The position numbers were made by a program, and so were the translations under genes. A stretch of 64,000 nt of DNA from Halicephalobus mephisto. Lineage: Eukaryota; Nematoda; Chromadorea; Rhabditida; Panagrolaimidae. Shown here piece by piece: positions 24,222 to 34,146 of this stretch. Below the pieces are notes generated by a model. The model ran no database searches and had not been told where the DNA came from. It was given only the letters and a program-made list of their open reading frames with translations. The first letter of the stretch is position 1. Each line of letters opens with the position of its first letter. The stretch spans positions 124,001 to 188,000 of the forward strand of contig SWDT01000060.1 of assembly GCA_009193035.1 (NCBI GenBank), read 5' to 3'.

Positions 24222-25850
24222 TTAACTCTTATTTAATGAGAAAACAGATGGGAAGTTAGTTAAGCTTGGCTTTCTTTCAACTTTAAGAGGTTTCATTTCT
24301 ATTTTTTCACTCGAAGTTCGGCTATGATCGCCGTCCTCAAAGGAAAGTAATTTAGTGCCCGTAGATCGTTGTCTAACGACTTTACTTTGATCTCTTTTAC
24401 TTAAAGAAAACTGTAGTGATACAATATAAATTAAAGATCTGACAATAAATACATAAATTAGTGTCGAAGCAATTGTTACATAAATTCTCCAATACTTTAA
24501 CCAATAAGATTCGAATAAATTATCCAAGTCATTTATTATTTCATGAGGTATCGCTGAGTTCTGCTCATTTTCTTTCAATTCCATTTCAGCATTTGACATC
24601 TGCCTCATCTCATTTAGCAATTCTTCTTCGATATCAGTCTTCACATCATTGAAGAAGTGTTCTTTAAAAATTACTTTAGTATTTAAAAACCGTAAGTCAT
24701 AGTTATTCTTTATTTCAATGTTTTTTAAATTAGAGAAATTACTGGTGTGGAAACTAAGATTGTTAGTAATGACACCGTCTTTCATATACCAAATTTTATC
24801 ATTATATTTCTTAATTTTGATAGGAACATAACCTTTAATATCATTTAAGTCAGTAAATTCAATCAGGTTATTATCAATTTCTTTACAGAATTTAACTTCG
24901 ATAACAGCACTTTGTGCTGGATTAGATTTATGATCCGATTTATCATCGTTAATTACTTTAACATCAACTGTTGTGTAATTTAAAACCTTTTGAGTAAATT
25001 TCTTTGGATTCTCCTTCAACAAAATTTCTAAAATTTCATTATGATCATTGAACATTTGACAAAAAGTTTCTGTTAAATGTCTTCATTGATTCTTGATATT
25101 ATTTTCTAGATATTATAGTTCTCCTGCTTCTTGAAAGGTTTTAACTGAGTTGTGATCCGATCTTTTTTCTCTAACACCTTTTAAAGCATAGCCTTCAGAT
25201 GTTAATTGTAACTTATTTCCACAATCAGTTGTGCAGTTATCTATTAAATTTAAAGCTATTTGATAATCATTATTGATCCAAAAGTTTTCATTCAAATACT
25301 CTTTAAAAACTCCAATAGAAATGAATTTACAGTTTTGTTTATCATTCACTTCCCAAACCATGAATTCATTGGGTTTAATTTTACATCTACCTTTTGAATA
25401 TTCACACTTATTCATATCAACTAGAACATTAGTAGGACGTCTTTGGTTATAGTGAGAAAAAACTTTAGTCTCAATTAAAACATAATTCTCCATTAAATAA
25501 TGTTTAGCTTTGAATATTCGATAGGAACTTTATTATTAGTGCGATATGAATGTTCCCCTTTTTTCAAAGTTCCAAATTCACAGACTTTACTTTTTATCAT
25601 ATCATTACATTCTTTTATCGTAATATCTTTATTATTAATTTCTTTTTCAACTAAATGTTGATATCCAGATAAATCAGTATATAAAGAAACTTCAGTGGTA
25701 ACTTTTTTGCATAAATGAGCGTTTGAAATATATTCTATAGTATTAGGTTTAAAGATTTCAAATCTCTTTACTTTTATTTTGTCTTTGTAGTTAAAGTTAC
25801 ATTTTGGTAATTGTGGAAAATTAAAATATTGTTTTGGAGAATTATTAGTA
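24222..25850 (-). pseudogene. Envelope/fusogen-like glycoprotein gene, broken
   Basis: Three consecutive minus-strand open blocks read as one protein: 25505-25850, 25113-25493 and 24222-25055. The first block carries a Cys-containing ectodomain, the second includes GRCKIKPNEFMVW and a furin-like REKR, and the third has a membrane segment near its C-terminus (IYVTIASTLIYVFIVRSLIYIV) and a 65-residue cytoplasmic tail. Breaks are one frame change near 25505, and two in-frame stops between the second and third blocks. The 5' end is cut by the R1 repeat at 25854. The Cys spacing, the (K)GRC...W motif and a C-terminal anchor fit a viral-type envelope glycoprotein, as reported for some nematode Polintons; the exact class is uncertain. 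Not functional as it stands. Confidence 0.55.
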
Positions 25851-25853
25851 CTG

Positions 25854-26135
25854 TAGGCACAAAGATCGGACTTAAACCGCAGACGGCCTAGACAAAATAC
25901 CCAAGGCTCCGCCCAGTCAGCCGACGCCTGTGAAGTGAGACTAAAGTGTTAGAGAGTCAGTCTTTGAGAAATTCCAGCTTTAGACAGGTCCGAGTTTGAC
26001 TTCGGTCAAACGAGGATCCTTCCTCCTTTGTTCTATGCTTATGTTAAGATAAACAAGCTTAATTGCTAATAGTAGGAACTAACAGTTTTTCGCCTAATCA
26101 AGGAGCTCCCAAGGTGTCACACCATCGACATCCAC
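25854..26135 (+). repeat. Dispersed repeat family R1, copy 3
   Basis: The youngest-looking copy, about 282 bp, very close to copy 1 and with the hairpin GTTTGAC-TTCG-GTCAAAC intact. It sits between the truncated envelope-like gene and the truncated polymerase, so both lost sequence at or near its insertion. It inserted after the Polinton. Confidence 0.85.
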
Positions 26136-26146
26136 ACAACCAACAC

Positions 26147-26584
26147 TACAAAGATATGAGTGAGATGAAAGAACATTTCGACTTCAGTGACTATCCAAAA
26201 GATCATCCATTATATGATGAATCAAATAAAAAAGTAATTGGGAAGTTTAAAGATGAACTAAATGGAAATATTATGAGTGAGATTGTTGCATTGAAACTTA
26301 AACAATATGCATATAAGACTGGAGATGGCGAAGAAAATAAGAAATCAAAGAGTGTTAAAAAGAATGTAATCAAAACTTTAAAAGTCGACGATTACAAAAG
26401 ATGTTTACTTAAAAATAAAGTAATTAGAAAAGAGCAATTTTTGATTCAAGCTAAAAAGCATACAATTTATACTATAAAACAAAATAAAGTTACATTGAGT
26501 GATGATCATAATAGTAGGGAAGAGTATAAAAGATATATTTTAAACAATATTGACACATTAGCTCACGGCCATTACAAAATCTAA
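26147..26584 (+). pseudogene. Polinton protein-primed DNA polymerase B, C-terminal fragment
   Basis: About 145 codons with the Polinton polymerase C-terminal pattern: FDFSDYPKDHPLYDESNKKV, then IGKFKDELNG, ALKLKQYAY, VKKNVIK, and the ending DTLAHGHYKI. All catalytic motifs (exonuclease, palm) lie upstream and are missing, replaced by the R1 repeat and the envelope-like gene. The stop overlaps the protease fragment of the right TIR tail-to-tail, the usual order at this end. Confidence 0.87.
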
Positions 26585-27306
26585 AATAATTTCTTTAAAA
26601 TCATATTTGTCCATTAATTTTAGAAAAAGAATACAATAATAACCACAATGATGTGTATTGAATTTTTCAATTTGAAAGGTTGATAATTCAATCTGTGAAT
26701 TTAAGTAATTTCGTAATTCTATTGGAGGATCTAGTCCAAAAGAATTAAAGTAATAACTCTTTTCTTTATTCTTGTAGTAACACACCCAATGAGTCCCTTT
26801 ATTTTTACTCAAATCCAAATTCACAACTCCACACTCCTCATTATTAGCCTTACTCGGTAGTGTATCCCTCTAAAATTTTTTATTTTTAATTCTTTAGCTA
26901 GATGTGTAATATCGTAATTTGTTAATGGTTCTAAGGTTTTAATAAACATTTACTCTTAGATAACTTGTTATTTATTTATAATCAAGAAAAATTGATCGGA
27001 TTGCATAAAATACCTGACTACGTTAAAGGCCCTGGAGTCTACGCCTTTGGCTACGACCCTTCAGGAGTTGGATTCTAGAAGGATACAGGAGGGCCCGTAT
27101 CCTTTTTAGTAAATTTATATATTTGCTGAAATTACACATAATACCACGTATCCCCCTTCGGAAGAGGAACCCCTCAATTTACCTCTGTTAACAGCGGAGA
27201 GCTAGTACAAGGATATATAATCGGCGAATCTCACGTAATGCCCCGTATACCCTTTCAGCAGAGGAGGGCGAAATGGGTGCGCCAGAGATGGCTATTATAT
27301 ACTACT
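26550..27306 (-). repeat. Polinton terminal inverted repeat, right
   Basis: Inverted partner of 21050-21783. About 27000-27085 differs from the left arm and contains an unmatched stretch that reads DYVKGPGVYAFGYDPSGVGF on the plus strand, so the two arms have exchanged or lost segments. Confidence 0.85.
26558..26949 (-). pseudogene. Polinton adenain-type cysteine protease, right TIR copy
   Basis: Same 88-codon C-terminal block as the left copy with one visible residue change (YYFNSFG instead of YYFDSFG, which alters the acidic position) and the same upstream deletion and frame change. Catalytic His and Cys motifs are retained. Confidence 0.85.
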
Positions 27307-27995
27307 CAGCATCAATGGTCTCATTTTTTTTCACAAAGATGATACCAAATAATTCATCCGAAGTTCATGGCTAATAGAAACATTCTTTTATTCCCATTAA
27401 TGTTTTTCATTGGAAAACTTAGATCTGGTTCATTCGGTGCTACCCGTGTCATTGCTTGATCCTTTGATGTTTCATGTAGTTTCACCCAAGTCTTATCAAA
27501 AATCAGAATCCTTCGGAGCTTTTGATGATGCTTTTTGAATTCCTGGAGGTTTGATTCATATGCTAGAACACAATATTCTTTATGACTGCAGGTAAACTCA
27601 TGTGGCACATATCGACCATGTTTCTTAATAAGACCTAAATCTGGCGTACGGATCTGGAAGATGGTTGAGTGGAAGATTTCTGTTCACTGAGTAACAACGT
27701 ACGTATTCGTGTTTCTCGATTCTTCCAAAACACTTTTGATTTTAGTTTTTTATTCTTCTTTTATTTCTATACCAATTCGATCTCCTACACGGTTGTCTTT
27801 TGTGATTGTGTCTTCTTCCTTAAATCTTGTGAGCCATCTTTCGATTGTCTTCTCAGACAGGGTCTTCTTTCCTACAGCTTTTCTCAGTTGCGATTCGATT
27901 ACGTCAACTCTATGGTTCAAAAGATAACAAAATTTGATGGCATTTCATTGATCTTTGTCAGTAATTGAATCGATAGCCTTCTGTTTTGCTTTCAT
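27307..27995 (-). pseudogene. Mariner transposase, N-terminal half
   Basis: From ATG at 27995 it has an N-terminal helix-turn-helix region (KFCYLLNHRVDVIESQLRKA, then SEKTIERWLTRFKEE), and further on KKHGRYVPHEF and RRILIFDKTWVKLHE, where mariner has T-[GC]-D-E-[KT]-W around the first catalytic Asp. In-frame stops occur near 27750 and 27660. It is interrupted at the Polinton target duplication. Confidence 0.82.
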
Positions 27996-28195
27996 TTTTA
28001 AAAACTTGAAAACAACCCTGGCTTATCTTCACAAGGATTTGCTTTTTATAAAACTTCTATGACGGATTCTTTATGTTAATTCTTTTCTATCTTACAAGGC
28101 TTTAAATATCTTTCCTTTTGCATAAATTAACCTAATAAATACAAAAATAGATAGATAAATGTTAAAGCAAAAATTTTCATTATAGTAACTTCATT

Positions 28196-28350
28196 ACACA
28201 AAAAGTAGTTCTAATGTACTGATACATAAATTGAGCATAATATATAAGTGCATTAGATTCAACATAATGGTACGTATAATGTGACTAATGCATCAAAGTT
28301 GTTTTAATGCATCGGTAAAGTATATATCATGTACTGTTTTTCGTATATAG
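28196..28350. mobile_element. MITE-C copy, short
   Basis: Ends ACACAAAAAGTAGTTCTAAT and TCATGTACTGTTTTTCGTAT, interior of TAATGCATC/GTACTGATAC units like 13850-14182. Confidence 0.6.
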
Positions 28351-28422
28351 TAATCTACTCTTCGGACTTCCTCAACAGCTGTTTCCGGGACTTGTAGTGG
28401 AAAATAGTTAAAGATTTTTGTT

Positions 28423-29754
28423 TTAACAATTTATTTTTTTCCTTTGATTGTTTTTTGAATTCTGATGCTGAGGTTTGGGAGCAACTTTAACGCAATTCAA
28501 AGTTTGTACATTCTGAACGATCTTGACAGAATTCCCAGGAGTATATTTGTGCTGTTGAGGTTTATTCTTTGCTGTAGTATTTCCTGAATTTTGTTTGTTC
28601 TGGTTTTGAGGAGGTTTAACTACATTCACGATTCGTATGTTCTGAATGACCTTAACAGAGCTCGCAGGAGTGGATGTCTGTGGAGGTTTATTTTTAACTT
28701 TATTATTTGTTGGATTCTGAGGAGGTTTTGGAGCTGTTTTAACTACATTTATAGTTTGTACATTCTGACCAATCTTGACAGAGCTTGCAGGAGTGGATGT
28801 CTGTGGAGGTTTATTTTTAACTTTATTATTTGTTGGATTCTGATGAGGTTTTGGAGCTGTTTTAACTACATTTACAGTTTGTACATTCTGGGCAATATTG
28901 ACGGAGCTCGCAGGAGTGGATGTCTGTGGAGGTTTATTTTTGACTTTATTATTTGTTGGATTCGGATGAGGTTTTGGAGCTGTTTTAACTACATTTACAG
29001 TTTGTACATTCTGACCAATCTTGACGGAGCTTGCAGGAGTGGATTTTTGTTGTAGACCATTCTTTTTCATTTCAATATTCTTCAGATTCTGATTCTGCGG
29101 AGGTTTTAAATAAACAAAAGTTCGTGAAACACTTTTTCTCAATGTAGTATTTACGCCAGTTGTTTGAATCTTCGTACGTTTCTTTTTTTCCCTTTCTAAA
29201 TACTCCTAAAAATAATATAACATCTTCTATTACAATTTAAGCTAAACCAACATGAAGCTGGTGCAGTTCCCACAATTTAGCGAATTCTAAAATTTCATCT
29301 AGATTTTCGAAGTTCTCAATCAAACCGTTTCTACAGAAATACAGAACTTGCTTAACAACGGCAGCTGATGAAGTGGGGAAAACGATTTCTTCGATCGGGG
29401 GATAAGCGACAGCAGCTATCTTCTTCGACTGCGAAGTCAACAAATGAAGAGGAATCTGAAGGAGTGAAAATTCATATATAGAGGACCAATAAAAATGAAA
29501 TTTACATTAGTTTTGATATCTCCAATAACTATTGTGACTTCTGATCTTTCAGTCTTGCCCATATAAGAATGGAGTACAGTGGATAGGTGTTGAATCAGAA
29601 CTGAATAAGGTTGAATTGACGAAATTCGAACCACGACTAGCTCTTGGACACAGAAAGTGATTGCAGTTCCTCTCACAATCGAATGCTGTGTTTGTGCAGT
29701 GATTACAACCTTTCTGATAGATAAATATTCCTCAATCAATTTTTGAATTTCCAC
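28423..29754 (-). CDS. BTB/POZ-domain protein, copy B, with 41-residue repeats
   Basis: Exons 29506-29754, 29252-29455 and 28423-29205 give about 411 residues (5' end uncertain; the frame opens with GTG). Exons 1-2 are nearly identical to copy A, but two 2-base deletions change the reading of the first 35 codons (the Cys/His-rich stretch becomes a different sequence), so one copy or both may be damaged there. The BTB core (SEVTIVIGD ... LDEILEFAKLWELHQLH) is intact. Exon 3 replaces copy A's tail with a Lys/Pro/Asn-rich region built of about four 41-residue units (NPTNNKVKNKPPQTSTPASS plus a QNVQTVNVVKTAPKP segment) and ends KNNQRKKINC. Unusual GTTGGT donor as in copy A. Confidence 0.6.
28480..29060 (-). 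repeat. In-frame tandem repeat, 123 bp unit
   Basis: Units recur at 123 bp spacing (the GCAGGAGTGGA block at 28664, 28787, 28910 and 29033), with a degenerate fifth. The 41-codon period keeps the frame of BTB copy B. Confidence 0.85.
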
Positions 29755-30136
29755 AAAAGTTAATATTAATTTTTTAAAACCTCTGTTTCTTTAGTGTCAC
29801 CAGAAATATCTGATTTAGAGCAAAAATTAAAAAATTACAACGATTTTATTGGCGATTTCGTAATCGAAATTTAGCTTTATATGTTGAACAATAATTACAA
29901 AAAAATTTCTGAAATCACAAAGTAGATAAATCAGGATTTTATTTTTTTAGTTTCCGAAAATTCAAACTTTTGAAATATTCCAAAATCTACTACATTTTTT
30001 AATTTTTCCAAATTTTCCAGAAGCTCATGGAAGATTCTAAAAATTCTATGAACTTCTAAAAACTCCAAAAAGTTCCCTTAAAATTCAAAAATTTAATGTT
30101 TTCAAAATTCTGAAAAATTTTAAAATTTAAATATTT

Positions 30137-32042
30137 TTGAATAAAATTTTGCAAAATTATTATTTTCGAAATTTTTTGATTTTGGTTAAAGTTAGATTTA
30201 GTTGCTTGGTGATTAAAGTTTGTGCTTTATCGAGTCCTGATCCGCCGGATTTCCCGGCAGCTGATGGAGGAAACGGACCAATCTGGCTTTTCTCCGCCCG
30301 AGGGATACTTGTTGAAATAAAACAGCCCCAAATCGAGAACCGTTTTTCCTTTTTTTCGACGACCAGATCTTATCTACAACGGTCATGTTTGAGTTCCATG
30401 TTTGACATTAGGAATCAGCGCCAGTCAAGTCTCTCCCTCGAAAGTGATTCACTGTCCGGGATCACACTCCTTCCCGGCCCACACGGTCCGATTATCAGTT
30501 TTTCCTTTTTAACTTTGGGTCCTTGGGTGATTTGCGAAATGTACGCCGAAAACCAATCAGACACATTCCGATCGGATCCCACGCTCGTCCAGTTATCCCA
30601 GCCAGTCGTCGTTAATTTTTCCGGATGTCTTCATGGAAAAGAAGCCGAAAGACGACAGAACTTTGTCCAATGTTGTCAAGACAAAAGATTACCCATCGTG
30701 AGTTTTTTAAATTAAATATTTTCTAAAATCTTCCAGAATCCACTGAAAATTTTCAGTTTAATTCCAAAAATCTAACATTTAGAATATTCAATTTTGGAAA
30801 TCTTCCAGAATTAGTAAAAACTTCTAAATCCCAAAATTGTGGAATTTTTGTTAGGTTTTGAAACTTTCTAGAATTTAATAAAAACTTTTGAATTTCAAAA
30901 TTGTGGAATTTCTAAAGTTTCTAGAATCCAAAAGATGATTCTGAAACTTTCTAGAATTTCATAGAAATTTATGAAATCTAGAATTTAATAAAAACTTTTA
31001 AAACTTAAAATTGTAAAATTTTTGTTAAAGATCTCAGAATCCAAAAGATGATTCTGAAACTTTCTAGAATTTAATAAAAACTTCTAAATCCCAAAATTGT
31101 GGAATTTCTAAAGTTTCTAGAATCCAAAAGATGATTCTGAAACTTTCTAGAATTTCATAGAAATTTATGAAATCTCCCAGAATCCAGCAGAAGCTCTTGA
31201 ATTCTTTCAGAATCTAAAAGTTTTTAGAATTTATTTTGAAATTCTCGGAATTTAAAAGATGATTCTGAATCCTCCAAGAATTCCATAGCAGTTTCTGAAA
31301 TCTTCCATAATTTAATGAGTTTTTAGAATTATTTTTGAAATCTTTCAGAAATTAGTAAAAAATTCTACAAATTTCCAAAATTTTATATAATTTTTGAATT
31401 TTATAGAAATTTTTGGAATTTTTATTTTCTGGAAACCTAAAATTCAACAGAATCTTCTGAATCCCAGAAGCTCGTAAATCCTTCCAGAATTCTGTAGAAT
31501 CTGCTGAAAATTCAATTTTCGAAAAATTTTAAAAATGTAAAAAATTAATTTTAAAAAATTCTTTTAATTTTAATTTTTTAAAATTTAAATTTTTATAATT
31601 AACAAGTTTAAACCTGATCCAAATGCAAATTATCCGTTAATCCGTTTTCTTCTGTCATAAATCAAAAACCCGACCTCTAATCCGATATTGCGCAAACTAT
31701 CATGACCTTTTTGACCTTTCGACCACCAAATACTATCATCACATGTAATCTAAACTATTAAAAACTTTTTTTTTCTAGACTGTTCTTTCAAATGGTGTAA
31801 ATTTGGATTTACTTTTAAAAAAAATCGAAAATAACGGAAATGACGTCATATTCGAATCCGATCTTGTTTTCAACGGGGTTTGTGTCCGATGGAAGGGCCG
31901 GATAAACCGTCAGACCCTCACCGGCACAGGGTACCTCGAGTTCGATTCCGACAGAGCAGACACCGAAGCCAGATCCGCTTCTGAAGCCTTGAAACCATAC
32001 AAACAACGAATAGAATCAATAAGAAACATGATTTCTCGTTAA
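30137..32042 (+). CDS. Unidentified two-exon gene
   Basis: Exon 1 ends at 30697 (GTGAGT) and exon 2 is 31779-32042 (TTTTTTCTAG, phase 0). Base composition changes to coding-like at about 30230; the true start is unclear since no ATG precedes in frame, and an acceptor-like AG near 30202 suggests a missing 5' exon. The exon 1 product includes GNGPIWLFSARGILVEIKQ and CLHGKEAERRQNFVQCCQ. Exon 2 (87 codons) includes GVNLDLLLKKIENN, GVCVRWKGRINRQTLTGTGY and a charged C-terminal helix ending NMISR. The intron is 1081 bp and repeat-filled. I do not recognise the family. Confidence 0.6.
30840..31330 (+). repeat. Degenerate intronic tandem repeat
   Basis: Recurring blocks of ACTTTCTAGAATTTAATAAA and CCAAAAGATGATTCTGAAAC within the intron of the unidentified gene; units are imperfect and of mixed length. 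Confidence 0.7.
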
Positions 32043-32154
32043 TTTTATTTATTTTTTAATAAAACAAAAAATCCTAAAAATTCCTTCTGGTCAGCTGACT
32101 AACCTCAACAAAACAAGTAACAATCGGACACTAATTAATCATCAAACACTAAAA

Positions 32155-34016
32155 TCATCGCAAATGATCCGCCAATGGTTCGGATGGATTAAAATGCTCG
32201 ACAATTGCCGGATGAGTTGGTTCAAAAACTTTTTCATCTATCATTGAAACAAGGGATCCAGGATTAAGTCCAAGAAATACTTGATTTGGTTTTTTTGTTT
32301 CTTTTTTCCAATATTTCATCAATTCAGAATCCACTTTTCTGTCATATTCCAAAACTTCTGCCAATTTTTCTTCACTTTTAGAGATATCCTCATCATCAGC
32401 AAGATATCTAAAATAAAAAAATCAACAATTAAACAAATTTTCCAAATTTCACCCTCTATTATTCGGATCAATATAGTAATCAATCAAAGAATGTGGTGGC
32501 ATTTTCCTTCCAGGGACAGGTTTACCATCCAGGAACCACTTATGAGGATTAACCGCTGCTTCCAAACTATTCAAATCATAATAAGCCGTTCTTATTCTTC
32601 CTCCAGCTTTTTCAATTGCTCCAATCGTCATCTGATTCGCCCATTGAACTTCAATATTAATTTTACTCGAAAAATTTTCAGCACCCTAAAAATCCCAAAT
32701 AAAAACTTTTCATCTTGGTGCTTTTAGCCGGAAGTGCCCCGACACATGTCGTGTTAATCTATTCAATAAAAAACTAATATCCAAAGTCAAAAAACTCTCA
32801 TAACTAACCTCATCTGTCAAATGGATTCCAAATTGTCTCCATTTAGGATTACATTTCACCAAACGAGTGTTACAAAGGACAGAAATGTCTATCAATTTGT
32901 CGGGATCTATCCAATTCAGGTCGATCAGCCTTTGAAGCTCCAACAATGACAATGGCACATATTCTCTTCTTAAGCTAAAAATTTAAATTTAACAAATTCC
33001 ATTTAAAAACTAAAATCAGCCATATGTAAATTCAACTATTTTAAAAATTAACCAAAATCCAATTTTTTAATTTTTAAAGTTTAGAATTACATTTTCCCCT
33101 GTTTTTATTTTTCCGAAAAACAAATTAGTCAGTTGCAAAAGAAATAGAAATTTATTTAATGATTAAAAATCAGTGAAATTGACATTAGAAACAAACATTT
33201 TGAAATTAATCAGTAATTCGACGAATAGGTAGAGAAGTTCCGTTTCGTTTTTTCACTTCCGACGAATGAAATTTCGTAAATTTTTCTAATTTTTTCTCAG
33301 AAAATGAAATTGCATTTGATTACAAAAGAAAATTATTAAAATTAACAAAATTAAATCGGAAAATAAGGGCTTTGAAAGTAGTTTATCAAAGTACTTGAGA
33401 AAAAAAAGCAAATTCATCAGTTTTTTGAACTTTTTATATAAAATTTTGTATTTTCCTACTGTAAAAGAGTAGAAATACCACTAATTACAAAGAAATTTTA
33501 ACATTTATAAAGATAAAACAGAAAACAATTACTTTGGAGAAAATTTACTTAAAGTTCATCGACCAGAAACAAAATTCGCTTTTTTAAACTTTTGACATAT
33601 GAAATTTCGTGTATTCATCCATTTTTTCAAGAAGAATGTTTAGTAAAAATTAAACATGGATTTTAAATATGTATGAAATTATAAATAGGCTGTAATTTGT
33701 TGAAAAACTACTTTACCTAAAGTCGTTTCTTTCATAAAAGGGAAACTTACTTGATGTCGCCATTGAAGCTTTTTTCTCCAGGAAACATTCTATGCCAAGG
33801 TCTGTAGAAATCACCCCAGATCCATCCTAGTGGGGGTTTTGGGGATCTCTGGATTTCTCCGATCGTATGACCGTGTTGGTTGTGTTGTTTGTGGAGCAAT
33901 CTGCCGGCAACTCTCGCTCCTGGGTTGTCCCTGAGGTCCTGTAGTCGGATTCTTGTGGTTTTCTCCACGTATTCTAAAGCTCGTTCTGTCGCTGATTTGA
34001 CTGCTTTGTTCGCCAT
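32155..34016 (-). CDS. mrpl-15: Mitochondrial ribosomal protein L15 (uL15m)
   Basis: Exons 33751-34016, 32809-32974, 32453-32685 and 32155-32407 give 305 residues, close to the human length. Landmarks: ATERALEYVEKTTRIRLQDL in the N-terminus, the HKQHNQHGHTIGEIQRS segment, LGWIWGDFYRPWHRMFPGEK, then YVPLSLLELQRLIDLNWID, TIGAIEKAGGRIRTAYYDL, KWFLDGKPVPGRKMPP and QVFLGLNPGSLVSM. These follow metazoan MRPL15, a large-subunit protein of the mitochondrial ribosome. Second gene of an operon with vps-28: the ATG is immediately preceded by TTTTTTTGAATTTAG, a trans-splice-type acceptor. Intron 1 (776 bp) carries repeats related to the 44-46 kb array. Confidence 0.94.
33100..33740. repeat. Intronic copies of the 176 bp repeat family
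   Basis: At 33450-33620 the sequence follows the unit found at 44.4-46.1 kb (TAAAAGAGTAGAAATACCAC, AATTACAAAGAAATTTTA, GTTCATCGACCAGAAACAA, then AATTCGCTTTTTT), with the palindrome decayed. A second, poorer unit lies at 33120-33300. Confidence 0.6.
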
Positions 34017-34146
34017 CTAAATTCAAAAAAATAGCAAAAAAAACTAAAATTAAATAATTTCTGGTTGATAAACCATACAAAAACAAAGAATGGATATAAC
34101 CGTGAATATTGGTATATACAGTACATATGAATCAAAAAAATTAAAA
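34017..34146 (-). promoter_or_regulatory. Operon intercistronic region vps-28/mrpl-15
   Basis: 130 bp from the vps-28 stop to the mrpl-15 ATG, ending with an acceptor (AATTTAG) directly on the ATG. Size and layout are those of nematode operon junctions served by SL2-type trans-splicing. Confidence 0.8.

Larger units (their letters stand above)
21050..27306. mobile_element. Polinton/Maverick remnant with host-gene cargo
   Basis: A 6257 bp element, much shorter than the usual 15-20 kb. Ends are AGTAGTATATAATAGCC and its reverse complement, with long terminal inverted repeats (about 730-760 bp each). It is flanked by CGGCAT (21044-21049) and CAGCAT (27307-27312), a 6 bp target duplication with one difference, as is normal for Polintons. 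It contains protease fragments in both TIRs, two polymerase B tails, a probable jelly-roll capsid gene, a broken envelope-like gene, an R1 repeat and an intact transthyretin-like gene. Integrase, packaging ATPase and major capsid genes are absent, so it is not autonomous. Confidence 0.88.
20594..28135 (-). mobile_element. Mariner transposon, dead, split by a Polinton
   Basis: The outer ends TTAGGCTAATTCACGTAAAA (20594 on) and, at the other side, the reverse complement TTAGGTTAATTTATGCAAAA (ending 28135) form terminal inverted repeats flanked by TA on both sides. The transposase lies on the minus strand in two halves (27307-27995 and 20604-21049), separated by the 6.26 kb Polinton remnant. Removing the insert leaves an element of about 1.3 kb, the normal mariner size. 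Confidence 0.85.

Noticed and set aside
28591..29055. 154-codon plus-strand frame over the BTB repeat array
   Set aside because: It is the antisense shadow of the 41-codon repeat on the minus strand.
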